Of a DNA stretch of 64,000 nt, positions 41,787 to 50,146 are shown piece by piece. The stretch is from the NCBI RefSeq assembly GCF_030056795.1, contig NZ_JASHKQ010000001.1, positions 1,860,001 through 1,924,000 of the forward strand, read 5' to 3'. Within the stretch, counting starts at the first letter, position 1. Every line of letters starts with the position of its first letter. The notes below the pieces were generated by a model, which was not told the DNA's origin, ran no database searches, and worked only from the letters and a program-made list of their open reading frames with translations. Source of the stretch: Rhodococcus sp. IEGM 1381 (GTDB lineage Bacteria; Actinomycetota; Actinomycetes; Mycobacteriales; Mycobacteriaceae). Both the position numbers and the translations under genes were made by a program.

Positions 41787-43051
41787 AAGAACGAACCACC
41801 GAGACTCGCCTACGGGCGCGTGAGGCAGTGTCACTGATCGCTTCCCGGGAAATTCGCACGAGAGTGCGCGCCAAGTCGTTTCTTCTCAGCAACATTGTCT
41901 TGATCGCGGTCGTGGTCGGCGGGATTTCGGTGTGGTCGATTCTCGGTAGCGGTAGTGACGACACGCAGAGGGTTGGTCTCGTCGGAGTCGATCAGGTTGT
42001 CTCGCAGGCGATCTCCGATGAGGCCGGTGCCTCGGGCGCGCGAATCGAGATGGTGCAAATCCCCGATGAACCGAGTGCCCGCACGGCGACCGCGAGTGGG
42101 GACCTCGCCCTCGCGCTGGTACTTCGATCGGATGGCGACGGTTACACCGCCTACACGCCGGACACGGTGGACACTGCATTGGAAACGGTTGTTCGAGGTG
42201 CCGTTGCTACGCGCGCCGTCACCGAGGTGCTTGCCGAACGGAATATCGATTTCTCTCAGATTTCCAGCGAGGCCGCGGCGGATTCCGCACTTGCTGTAGT
42301 GCCGGCGAATCCTCCAGAACCGTACCGGGACCAGCGAATCGCTGTCGCGATGGTCGGCGTCATCGTGCTGTTGATGTCGATCATGTTGGGAGGCACCATG
42401 GTTGCGGCAGGAGTTGTCGAGGAGAAATCGTCACGGATCGTCGAACTGCTTCTCGCAGCGGTGCGTCCTCTACATCTTCTGTGGGGCAAAATTCTCGGCA
42501 TCGGTCTCGTGGCATTCTTCGAAGTGATGGTGTTGGGGGTTCTGGCCACCGTCACTGCCTCTCTCACCGGACTCTTGGACGTACCGTCGGTTGCGATATC
42601 GATGATGCTTGCGTCGGTGGCGTGGTTTCTGCTCGGGTACTTGTTCTTCTCGACGCTGTACGCCGCCACAGGCGCGATGGTGTCGCGGCAGGAAGAGCTC
42701 GGTGCAGCCTCCATGCCGCTTGCGATCCTGTCGATGGCGACCCTTTACGTCGCGATCTTCGGTATCAACTCACTCGACTCGGGATTCGTGCGAGTGATGA
42801 GTTGGATCCCACCGTTCTCGGCGTCACTGATGCCGATCCGAATTGCGACCGGCGACACCGACGCTGTCCAAATCATCGGCACGTTCGTCATCATGATCGG
42901 CGCGTGCCTGGGGGTGTCCTGGATTGCTGCTCGGGTCTACCAGCGATCGATCCTGAAGACGGGAGCGCGGGTTACGTGGTCCGAGGCGCTGCGTTCCAAG
43001 CACTCCGAGGCCACATCAGTCGCCGCCGTGCAGCCGGACCCCACACGTTAG
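41783..43051 (+). CDS. ABC-2 exporter permease (NatB-like) of the lanthipeptide cluster
   Basis: 422 residues from ATG 41783, overlapping the ATPase stop. One N-terminal helix (SFLLSNIVLIAVVVGGISVWSIL), a long extracytoplasmic domain of about 150 residues, then five helices with VVEEKSSRIVELLLAAVRPLHLLWGKILG, the ABC-2 family coupling region. Paralogue of the permease at 50147-51346. Its last 4 bp overlap the end of the convergent prpE. Confidence 0.92.
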   Translation: MKERTTETRLRAREAVSLIASREIRTRVRAKSFLLSNIVLIAVVVGGISVWSILGSGSDDTQRVGLVGVDQVVSQAISDEAGASGARIEMVQIPDEPSARTATASGDLALALVLRSDGDGYTAYTPDTVDTALETVVRGAVATRAVTEVLAERNIDFSQISSEAAADSALAVVPANPPEPYRDQRIAVAMVGVIVLLMSIMLGGTMVAAGVVEEKSSRIVELLLAAVRPLHLLWGKILGIGLVAFFEVMVLGVLATVTASLTGLLDVPSVAISMMLASVAWFLLGYLFFSTLYAATGAMVSRQEELGAASMPLAILSMATLYVAIFGINSLDSGFVRVMSWIPPFSASLMPIRIATGDTDAVQIIGTFVIMIGACLGVSWIAARVYQRSILKTGARVTWSEALRSKHSEATSVAAVQPDPTR

Positions 43052-44916
43052 CTGCTCGGTCGACGGCCGAGCAACTTCTCCAGTGCATCGAGGACGGCTG
43101 GATCCTCGATGGTCGACGGCACGCCGTACTCCTCGCCGGCGACGATCTGGCGCATCGTCTTCCTCAGGATCTTGCCCGATCGGGTCTTCGGAAGCGCTCC
43201 GACGACCGTCACGTCGCGGAACGTCGCCAGCGCGCCTATTTGATCGCGCACCATGGCCACCAATTCGGTACGCAACTGCTCCTCGGTGATGTTCTCCCCG
43301 GCCTTGAGCACTACGTAACCGCTGGGGCGCTGGCCCTTGAGATCGTCATGGATCCCGATGACAGCGCATTCGGCCACGGCGGGGTGGCCGGCGAGCACCG
43401 CCTCCATCGACCCGGTCGACAGACGGTGGCCGGCGACATTGATGACGTCGTCGCTGCGCCCGAGTACGTAGACGTAGCCGTCGGCGTCGATGTAGCCGGA
43501 ATCGCCGGTGAGGTAGTAGCCGGGGAACGTATCGAGATACGAACGCTGGAAACGTGATTCGTCGTTCCACAGACCTACCAGTGCTCCCGGCGGCAGTGGC
43601 AGCTGCACGACGATGTTGCCCTCGGTGCCTGCGTCCACCGGATTGCCCGACGCGTCGAGGATGCCCACCTGGAAGCCGGGTACCGGTACCGTCGGCGATC
43701 CGGGTTTGATCGGAAGTGGCTCCAGGCCCCGAAGATTGGCGCAGATCGCCCACCCGGTCTCGGTCTGCCACCAGTGGTCGACCACCGGTCGATCGAGCGT
43801 GCGCGAAATCCACTCGTAGGTATCGGGATCCAGGCGTTCTCCGGCGACGAACAGAGTTTCGAGCGAGGAGGTGTCGTATTTCTCGAGCTCGGCGGCGTGG
43901 GGATCGACCTTGCGGATCGCGCGCAGCGCAGTCGGTGCGGTGAACAGGGCGCGGACACCGTGATCCTGGATCACCCGCCAGAATGCGCCTGCATCTGGAG
44001 TGCCGACGGGCTTGCCCTCGTACAGAACCGTTGTGGCACCGGCGAAGAGCGGTGCGTAGACGATGTACGAATGTCCGACGACCCAGCCGACATCGGACGC
44101 CGTCCACATCACCTGGCCGGGCCCCACGTCGTAGATGTTGCGCATCGACCACGTCAACGCGACCGCATGGCCGCCGTTGTCGCGTACCACGCCCTTGGGC
44201 TTACCCGTTGTTCCCGAGGTATAGAGGATGTACAGCGGAGCGGTAGCCAGCACCGAAACCGGTTGTGCGGCGGTGGCGTCGGCGATGAGGGTGTCCCAGT
44301 CCAGCCAGTCGTGGTCGCCGGGAATTCCCTCTCGTGATTTCACGATCACCGACGGTGCGTCGGCGGTCGTCAGAGTGAGGGCGCGCTGCACCAGGGGAAG
44401 GTATTCGATGACGCGCCCCGGCTCGAATCCACCGCTCGCGGTGATCAGCAGCACTGGCTCGGCGTCGTCGATGCGCGCTGCGAGCTCCTTGGCCGCGAAG
44501 CCGCCGAAGACCACCGAGTGCACCGCACCGAGTCGCGCACACGCCAGCATCGCGACGACGGCCTCGGGAATCATCGGTAGGTAGATCACCACGCGGTCGC
44601 CCGGCCCTACGCCCTGCCCGCGGAGTACCCCGGCGAAGCGAGCGACCTGGTCGAGCAGTTCGGCGTAGGTGTAGCTGCGGGTGAGTCCGAGCATCGCCGA
44701 GTCGTAGATCAACGCGGTCCGGTCGCCGTGCCCGGCGTCGACGTGCCGGTCGAGGGCGTTGAAGCAGGTGTTCAGACGGGCCCCAGGAAACCACTGCGAG
44801 CCGTCGAACGCGCTGGTAGGCGGTGTATCCCAGTCGACTCCCGTTGCGGCATCGAGCCAGAATTGCTCGCGGTTGTCGATGCTGTCGTCGAAGGCCTGCC
44901 GATACTCACCACTCAT
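43048..44916 (-). CDS. prpE: Propionyl-CoA synthetase (AMP-forming)
   Basis: 622 residues. Adenylation motifs A3 YTSGTTGKPKGVVRD and A5/A8 DHWWQTETGWAI and YLTGDSGYIDADGYVYVLGRSDDVINVAGHRLSTGSMEAVL, with the catalytic Lys in RSGKILRKTMRQI. The N-terminus (YRQAFDDSIDNREQFWLDAA) and SVVFGGFAAKELAARI are of the acetyl/propionyl-CoA synthetase branch; PrpE is favoured over Acs by overall length and N-terminus. It activates propionate (and perhaps acetate) with ATP and CoA. The catalytic Lys may be acetyl-regulated, as in relatives. Confidence 0.88.
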   Translation of the reverse strand: MSGEYRQAFDDSIDNREQFWLDAATGVDWDTPPTSAFDGSQWFPGARLNTCFNALDRHVDAGHGDRTALIYDSAMLGLTRSYTYAELLDQVARFAGVLRGQGVGPGDRVVIYLPMIPEAVVAMLACARLGAVHSVVFGGFAAKELAARIDDAEPVLLITASGGFEPGRVIEYLPLVQRALTLTTADAPSVIVKSREGIPGDHDWLDWDTLIADATAAQPVSVLATAPLYILYTSGTTGKPKGVVRDNGGHAVALTWSMRNIYDVGPGQVMWTASDVGWVVGHSYIVYAPLFAGATTVLYEGKPVGTPDAGAFWRVIQDHGVRALFTAPTALRAIRKVDPHAAELEKYDTSSLETLFVAGERLDPDTYEWISRTLDRPVVDHWWQTETGWAICANLRGLEPLPIKPGSPTVPVPGFQVGILDASGNPVDAGTEGNIVVQLPLPPGALVGLWNDESRFQRSYLDTFPGYYLTGDSGYIDADGYVYVLGRSDDVINVAGHRLSTGSMEAVLAGHPAVAECAVIGIHDDLKGQRPSGYVVLKAGENITEEQLRTELVAMVRDQIGALATFRDVTVVGALPKTRSGKILRKTMRQIVAGEEYGVPSTIEDPAVLDALEKLLGRRPSS

Positions 44917-44925
44917 GTGCCGAGC

Positions 44926-45423
44926 CTAGTTGGGCACGTCCTGCCGTTTCGAGTTATCGCCAACGGGGCGTGAACGTAGCGTCCGGAGCACTTCGCGGCC
45001 ACCGTAGAACCCTGCGCTGGCCGCGAACATGCCCGCTACCAACAGCAACCATCGCATTGCGTACGGCTCCTGCGTCAGACCCGTGGCGGCCTCGTACGTC
45101 TCGCTTCCGTGCGAGAAGATCCCCGGTGCGAAGAGCAGCAGGCTCAGACCCGCACCGAGCGCAGGGATGCGAACCGCGTTGACGAACCTGCCCAGTCGAG
45201 CAACCAGAGTTCTGTCGAGCACGGCATACAGCGGAAACAGGATCGCATCGTGCACGACGGCGGCACCGACGAACCAGAGGCCGATGGACTGCCACCACAC
45301 GTCGGTGTTCCACAGTGCTGGAAAGCCGATCGTCAGGACCACGACAACGGCCAGTGCGAGGCAGCAGGCCGTCACGGCCAGATGCAGCGGGCCGGCGCCG
45401 TAGCGCGCCCGAAACGTGCTCAT
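44926..45423 (-). CDS. Polytopic membrane protein coupled to molybdopterin oxidoreductase
   Basis: 165 residues from ATG 45423, overlapping the oxidoreductase stop by 4 bp. Four hydrophobic segments (AVTACCLALAVVVVLTIGFPAL, SIGLWFVGAAVVHDAILFPLYAVL, ALGAGLSLLLFAPGIF, RWLLLVAGMFAASAGFYGG) and His residues at helix ends. No family is recognised. Co-translation suggests it is an accessory of the oxidoreductase; haem binding is possible but unproven. Confidence 0.7.
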   Translation of the reverse strand: MSTFRARYGAGPLHLAVTACCLALAVVVVLTIGFPALWNTDVWWQSIGLWFVGAAVVHDAILFPLYAVLDRTLVARLGRFVNAVRIPALGAGLSLLLFAPGIFSHGSETYEAATGLTQEPYAMRWLLLVAGMFAASAGFYGGREVLRTLRSRPVGDNSKRQDVPN

Positions 45424-46667
45424 GCGTTCTCCCCGAAGAATTCGATGGATTCGATCCACTTGGTGGCATGTACCCCGGGAATCGCCGGCATCATGATGCG
45501 AGCGGGATAACCGTGATCGAGAGACAGGTCCGCCCCGTTCACCCGAAGGGCGAGAAGCGAGTCGGGATGCATCATCTGGTGTCCCCCGAAGGTGACTCGG
45601 TTGAAGGACCCGACCGGCTCCAGGGAACGTACTTCACCGGTGTCGACGGCGTCGATGCCCGCGACTGCGGCGAGATCGCGCAGCCGAACACCGGTCCACG
45701 TCTGCACCGTCGACCAGCCTTCGACACAGGAAATCGGGAGTTCGACGGTGTGCATGGGCATCTGCTCGAGTTGGGCTCTACTGAGCACGACCTCGGTACT
45801 GCCGGCCCGCACGGTCAGCCGCCATGAATCTCCGGTCTGCGCATCGGTGACGCCGGCAGACTGTGCAGTCCGATTGATCTGAAAGTCGTTGGGTCCGTTG
45901 CCGTAGGACCGCCCGCGGGGGAGCAGGATCGCCGCATCGCGAAGAAAGCCGCCCGTCGTCTGTCCGGCGCTGAGGACGGCGACGAACAGTGCGCTGCCGC
46001 CGACGAGCGTGAGCGCTCCGCGTCGGCTGATCGTTGCTGGAGCGGGATCGGTTGTGGCCAAACCTGATTCGTCATCGGCGTCGGGTACCGTGTCGGCCAC
46101 CTTGATGCGCATCAGTTCCAGGAACGGTCTGGTTCGCAGCGCCGTGACCATGGTCGGAAACTTCAGCACTACGTGGGCGAGGAATCCGGCGATGAACACC
46201 CAGGCACCCCAGTAGTGCGCGGTGTAGAAACTGAATCCGAAGACGTAGTCGTACTGAATGTTCAGCACACCGGTGATGATCTCGAAGAGGATGCCACCGA
46301 CCAACGCCAGCAACGATATTCGCTCGAGAAGATGCGCGACACTGCGAATCGGGGGCATCTCGATCAATTTCGGGATCACCGACCACAGCTTGGCCAGCAC
46401 GATCGGCACCATGACCAGTCCGAGCCCCACATGGAGGCCTTGGGTGAGCCGGTACAGCCAGGCGGGCTCCGTCGGCCAGTCGAACGACGGTATCCGTAGC
46501 CATCCGACGTCGCCCGGCATGGCTTGGCCGAATTGAGGACCGTAGGCGGCCCAGGAGATGAGACCGGTGATCGTGACGATCGGCAGCGCGACGAGCAGGA
46601 CGGAGGCGAGGACCGACGTGAACCAGACGCCGCGGATCGGGCTACGGAACGTGGGAATTCGTTGCAT
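45420..46667 (-). CDS. Membrane-anchored molybdopterin-dependent oxidoreductase with cytochrome b-like N-terminus
   Basis: 415 residues from ATG 46667 (MQRIPTFRSPIRGVWFTS); TTG 46697 and GTG 46685 are weaker in-frame options. The N-terminal half has about five helices with spaced His residues (YRLTQGLHVGLGLVMVP, TAHYWGAWVFIAGFLAHVVLKF), like a cytochrome b561. The C-terminal half is a sulfite-oxidase-type domain: LPISCVEGWSTVQTWTGVRLRDLAA, with the Mo-ligand Cys, and ESIEFF at the end. It faces the exterior and transfers electrons through the b-type unit. Substrate unknown. A TTTGTAC/GTACAAA palindrome lies 20 bp before the start. Confidence 0.88.
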   Translation of the reverse strand: MQRIPTFRSPIRGVWFTSVLASVLLVALPIVTITGLISWAAYGPQFGQAMPGDVGWLRIPSFDWPTEPAWLYRLTQGLHVGLGLVMVPIVLAKLWSVIPKLIEMPPIRSVAHLLERISLLALVGGILFEIITGVLNIQYDYVFGFSFYTAHYWGAWVFIAGFLAHVVLKFPTMVTALRTRPFLELMRIKVADTVPDADDESGLATTDPAPATISRRGALTLVGGSALFVAVLSAGQTTGGFLRDAAILLPRGRSYGNGPNDFQINRTAQSAGVTDAQTGDSWRLTVRAGSTEVVLSRAQLEQMPMHTVELPISCVEGWSTVQTWTGVRLRDLAAVAGIDAVDTGEVRSLEPVGSFNRVTFGGHQMMHPDSLLALRVNGADLSLDHGYPARIMMPAIPGVHATKWIESIEFFGENA

Positions 46668-46686
46668 TCTGGTTCCCGTCTCCACT

Positions 46687-46706
46687 TTTGTACCCAATAG
46701 TACAAA
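46687..46706. promoter_or_regulatory. Palindromic operator before the molybdopterin oxidoreductase
   Basis: TTTGTAC-CCAATA-GTACAAA, a perfect 7-bp inverted repeat, 62 bp from the 3' end of the adjacent TetR gene and 20 bp before the chosen oxidoreductase start. It has two GTAC cores like the site at 48059-48076. Confidence 0.65.
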
Positions 46707-46768
46707 CTGTGAGGTCGAGGTTAGCTCACTGGCGGTCCTTTCGCCAGGGTTCGTCCCGGCGTCAGTTC

Positions 46769-47371
46769 TCAGGTTGCGCGCCGACGCAACGCGGCAACTG
46801 CTGCGTCAAGCGTGTCGCGCAGCGGTTGCACATCGCCCGCGATGCGGGCGATCAGCATTCCGCCTTGCAGTGAGGCGATCAAGGTAGCGGCGGCGGCGGC
46901 CGGATCGGTCGCCACGTCGAGTTCGCCTCGGTCGATCATGCGATGAAGTCCCTGCTCGAGTGGTTGCTCCCAGCGTCGGAACGCGGCGTGCAGGGTGGGA
47001 ACGAACGCCGCGTCGTTCTTGAGTTCAGCAGCGAGCGAACCGAGGGGGCACGAGAACGGCCCTCCAGGCTGCTCGTGATTGCGGACGATCTCGGCGGCCC
47101 ATGCGTCGATGTCCTCGAGGCTGTCGATGTGAGCCAGTCGTGGCTGGGCGGCGAGAACGCGTTCGAGTTGACGTGCGATAACAGCTTCGACCAGGTCCGA
47201 CTTATCGGAAAAGTAGTGATAGAGCTGCGATTTTCCGGTCTCGGACGCGGTGAGTACGTCGTCGAGAGTCGTCCCGGCAACGCCGTGGGTGTACATCATC
47301 GATGCTGCGGCGTCGACGATCGCAGCTCTGGTTCGTCTGCCCTTGGCCGTTCTCGGCAGCTCCTTGCTCAC
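46769..47371 (-). CDS. TetR-family transcriptional regulator
   Basis: 200 residues from GTG 47371 (VSKELPRTAKGRRTRAAIVDAA), which overlaps the methyltransferase stop by 4 bp. The N-terminal HTH is ASMMYTHGVAGTTLDDVLTASETGKSQLYHYFSDKSDLVEAVI. The ligand domain holds a CPLGSLAAEL segment as in the AcrR/TetR_C-type subfamily. It probably represses its own operon and the oxidoreductase downstream through the GTAC palindromes. Confidence 0.9.
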   Translation of the reverse strand: MSKELPRTAKGRRTRAAIVDAAASMMYTHGVAGTTLDDVLTASETGKSQLYHYFSDKSDLVEAVIARQLERVLAAQPRLAHIDSLEDIDAWAAEIVRNHEQPGGPFSCPLGSLAAELKNDAAFVPTLHAAFRRWEQPLEQGLHRMIDRGELDVATDPAAAAATLIASLQGGMLIARIAGDVQPLRDTLDAAVAALRRRAT

Positions 47372-48039
47372 GGGTCCTCGGCTCCTCGGTCGATGCTGTG
47401 AACAGCGAGTTCCACGAACACTCGTCCGTTCGATTCGATGGTTCGACGGACTCGAAGGCCCGTGGTCACCGCCAGCGCGTACAGCGCGCTCGCGCCGACG
47501 CTGGCCCAAGTGAACCACTCGCCCACCGAGTCCTCGGTTTCCCATCGGACCATTCGGTTCCGATCGTCGACATCGGACGTGGACTCGACTTCGACGATGG
47601 CCGTCCCGCTCTCGTGCAGCAGTGCTCGAACCGTCGCCAGTAGCGCGGCAGGATCACCACCGATGCCGATGTTGCCGTCTGCGAGCAGTACGTGTGACCA
47701 TTGGCCGGCGCTGGGGAGTGCCGAGAATATGTCCTGTTCCACAGCGAATCCACCCCGGTGATTCGTCATCTCCACAGCGACCGAGGATGTGTCGACTCCC
47801 AGAGCGGGAACGCCGGCGCGGGTGAGAGCTTCGGTCAAACGCCCTGGTCCACAGCCGAGGTCGAGGGTGGGGCCGCTGCAGAAGGCAATCGAGGCTTCGT
47901 CCGCCCGGATGTCTTCGACCGTCGAATGGGTTCCGCCCATCCAGCGCGCGATTGGAAGTTCGGTGCGGCGGCCGTCGTAGTCGGTGATCCACGAGGGCAG
48001 GCCGGCTCGGCCGCGGCGATAGACGTCGTCTGCAATCAC
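47368..48039 (-). CDS. Class I SAM-dependent methyltransferase
   Basis: 223 residues. SAM-binding motif I is TLDLGCGPGRLTEALTRAG, motif II around PALGVDTSSVAVEMT, and motif III-like HVLLADGNIGIGGDP. No substrate-defining domain can be seen. It leads an operon with the TetR regulator; an AGTACA-N6-TGTACT palindrome lies 20 bp before its start. Confidence 0.88.
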   Translation of the reverse strand: MIADDVYRRGRAGLPSWITDYDGRRTELPIARWMGGTHSTVEDIRADEASIAFCSGPTLDLGCGPGRLTEALTRAGVPALGVDTSSVAVEMTNHRGGFAVEQDIFSALPSAGQWSHVLLADGNIGIGGDPAALLATVRALLHESGTAIVEVESTSDVDDRNRMVRWETEDSVGEWFTWASVGASALYALAVTTGLRVRRTIESNGRVFVELAVHSIDRGAEDP

Positions 48040-48058
48040 CCGACTGAATGTACCAGTG

Positions 48059-48076
48059 AGTACAGTTTTGTGTACT
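48059..48076. promoter_or_regulatory. Palindromic operator before the methyltransferase-tetR operon
   Basis: AGTACA-GTTTTG-TGTACT, flanked by ACCAG and GGT that extend the symmetry with a bulge. It lies just upstream of the methyltransferase start and 93 bp before the divergent gene at 48169. Confidence 0.6.
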
Positions 48077-48168
48077 GGTGCCGGTCTGCGTCAATATTCG
48101 ATGCTGCGCCGTCAAGATTGCGTCAACACCTCTGTTCGACGGCACCGCGCGGCGCAAGACTGCTTCTC

Positions 48169-48567
48169 ATGACTCTTCTGGACATGCTTCCGTCTCTCGG
48201 TTCCGCCTATGTTGCGCGGTGCGATCCATCGCTGTGGCCCGCCGATACGCACTGTGTGTGCGGCCGAATCACCGTCGACGGCGTTGCACTGGAGGATCTT
48301 GCCGATGCTCAGGGCACTCCGGTGCAGTGGGGCCGCATTCTGGTGACTCGGGTGCGCTCGGTCATCGCAGGCGAAGTGGGCGTCGATGCCGAGTTCGGTG
48401 ACCTGCTGCAGGCCGTGGTGGTCAACCGACATTCGGTGGGTCCGGTGGTCAAGGTCGACGTGCACAGCCCAGGGCGCAGCTGTGTCAGTCCGGTGGAGCT
48501 ACCCGCCGACCTGCGCGCGGGTGACGTGGTAGCGCTCGTGACCTCGCAGGTGCACGAAAACTCGTAG
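48169..48567 (+). CDS. Conserved hypothetical soluble protein
   Basis: 132 residues from ATG 48169 (MTLLDMLPSLGSAYVARCDP); the frame is open upstream on the antisense of the methyltransferase gene. Cys residues occur in CVCGRITVDGVALEDLADA and in GRSCVSPVELPADL. The product looks globular, with many beta-strand-like stretches (GRILVTRVRSVIAGEVGV). No family is recognised. It is divergent from the methyltransferase operon. Confidence 0.6.
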   Translation: MTLLDMLPSLGSAYVARCDPSLWPADTHCVCGRITVDGVALEDLADAQGTPVQWGRILVTRVRSVIAGEVGVDAEFGDLLQAVVVNRHSVGPVVKVDVHSPGRSCVSPVELPADLRAGDVVALVTSQVHENS

Positions 48568-48637
48568 CGGGGGTCGGCGGGAGTGGAGCCTGCGGAACGA
48601 CCTATTGGGGGCGCCCGCTCACATGCGGCGAAGCCGC

Positions 48638-50122
48638 TCATCCCAGCGTGCGGTAGCGACCGAGTCTGGACTGAGCGCGGGCGGCGGGATCGACGGTCGA
48701 CAGCGCGTGCAGTTCGCGGGCGATGGCATCGGCGATGCGACCGGAGAACGCAGCCGGTTCGTCGGCGGCGTCGGGGAGTTCGGGAACGATGACGTCGACG
48801 ATGCCGTCGCGCATTAGATCGATCGACCTGATGCCCTGTGCCTCGGCCATCTCTGCAGCGTGGACGGTATCGCGGTGCACGATGGCACTGGCACCCTCGG
48901 GCGGAAGTGGTGCGAGCCAGGCGTTCTGAGCGCACAGGACTCTATCGGCAGGCAGCAGCGCGAGTGCTCCGCCGCCGGTGCCCTGGCCGAGCAGCACCGA
49001 GACCGTGGGAGTGTCGACGGTGACCAGATCCGAAATGGAGCGTGCGATCTCGGGTGCCAGGCCGCCTTCCTCGGCTTCCTTGGACAGTGCTGCGCCGAAC
49101 GTATCGATCACGAGCACCAGAGGGATACGTAGTTCCTCGGCCAGCCGCATTCCGCGCCGGGCCTCGCGCAATGCCGCCGGGCCCATTGTCGCGCTGGCCG
49201 AGCTGCTGCTCCGGTCGTTTCCGAACAACACGCAGGAGATACCGCGGATGCGGCACAGCGACAACAGAATCGAGGTATCGGCCTCGCCCTGCCCGGTACC
49301 ACTGAGTGGAACCTGCTCGGTGGCAGCATGTTCGATCAGTTGACGAATTCCGGGGCGATCGGTGCGACGCGACGACTGCACCGAATGCCAGGCCGACCGC
49401 TCGATCATGGGTGCGGGACTGTCATCAGCGATATCGGTCCACGTCGGGGCGTCGACGATCACCCGCAGGGCTCGGGTGAGCAGATTTCTCAACTGATCGA
49501 CCGGCACCACCCCGTCGATGACCCCGTGTTGGTAGAGGTTCTCGGCGGTCTGGACTCCGTTAGGAAAAGGCTTGTCGTACAACGCCTGATAGACGCGGGG
49601 GCCGAGGAAGCCGATGAGTGCTCCGGGTTCGGCGACGGTGACGTGGGCCAACGATCCCCAGGATGCGAACACCCCGCCGGTCGTGGGATTGCGGAGGTAC
49701 ACCAGGTATGGCAGATGTGCCATCTTGTGCGCGGTGACGGCAGCGGCGATCTTGACCATCTGCACGAACGCGAGTGTGCCCTCCTGCATCCGTGTTCCAC
49801 CGGACGTGGGGGAGGCGATCAGCGGCAACCGTTCGGCGGTGGCGCGTTCGACAGCGGAGGTGATGCGCTCGGCCGCCGCAACGCCGATGGACCCGGCGAG
49901 AAAGGCGAACTCGCAGGCGATGATCACCACGCGTCGACCCTCGATGGTGCCCTCGCCCGTCGACACCGATTCGTCGACGCCACTCTTCTCGCGAGCCTTG
50001 GCCAGGTCCCTCAGATAGGACTCCCCAGGATGGACGTCCACGGGCGTGGAGTCCCACGACACGAACGATCCGCCGTCGAGAACGGAGTCGAGAATCTCGG
50101 CGGCGGATGTCCGTGGGCTCAT
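48638..50122 (-). CDS. accD3: Acyl-CoA carboxyltransferase, AccD3-type
   Basis: 494 residues, almost exactly the length of M. tuberculosis AccD3 (Rv0904c). Two crotonase-like carboxyltransferase halves are seen: first ERLPLIASPTSGGTRMQEGTLAFVQM and GALIGFLGPRVYQALYDKPFPNGVQTAENLYQHGVID; second LRIPLVLVIDTFGAALSKEAEEGGLAPEIARSISD and LGQGTGGGALALLPADRVL. It would transfer CO2 from carboxybiotin to an acyl-CoA. The biotin-carrying partner and true substrate are not encoded here. Confidence 0.9.
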   Translation of the reverse strand: MSPRTSAAEILDSVLDGGSFVSWDSTPVDVHPGESYLRDLAKAREKSGVDESVSTGEGTIEGRRVVIIACEFAFLAGSIGVAAAERITSAVERATAERLPLIASPTSGGTRMQEGTLAFVQMVKIAAAVTAHKMAHLPYLVYLRNPTTGGVFASWGSLAHVTVAEPGALIGFLGPRVYQALYDKPFPNGVQTAENLYQHGVIDGVVPVDQLRNLLTRALRVIVDAPTWTDIADDSPAPMIERSAWHSVQSSRRTDRPGIRQLIEHAATEQVPLSGTGQGEADTSILLSLCRIRGISCVLFGNDRSSSSASATMGPAALREARRGMRLAEELRIPLVLVIDTFGAALSKEAEEGGLAPEIARSISDLVTVDTPTVSVLLGQGTGGGALALLPADRVLCAQNAWLAPLPPEGASAIVHRDTVHAAEMAEAQGIRSIDLMRDGIVDVIVPELPDAADEPAAFSGRIADAIARELHALSTVDPAARAQSRLGRYRTLG

Positions 50123-50146
50123 ATCGGGGAGCCTACGCAGCGAACC

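Noticed and set aside
30523..43051. Reading the cluster as a thioamitide (thioviridamide-like) system
   Set aside because: APH, HopA1 and LanD genes are shared with thioamitides, but no YcaO or TfuA gene is present, so backbone thioamides cannot be made.
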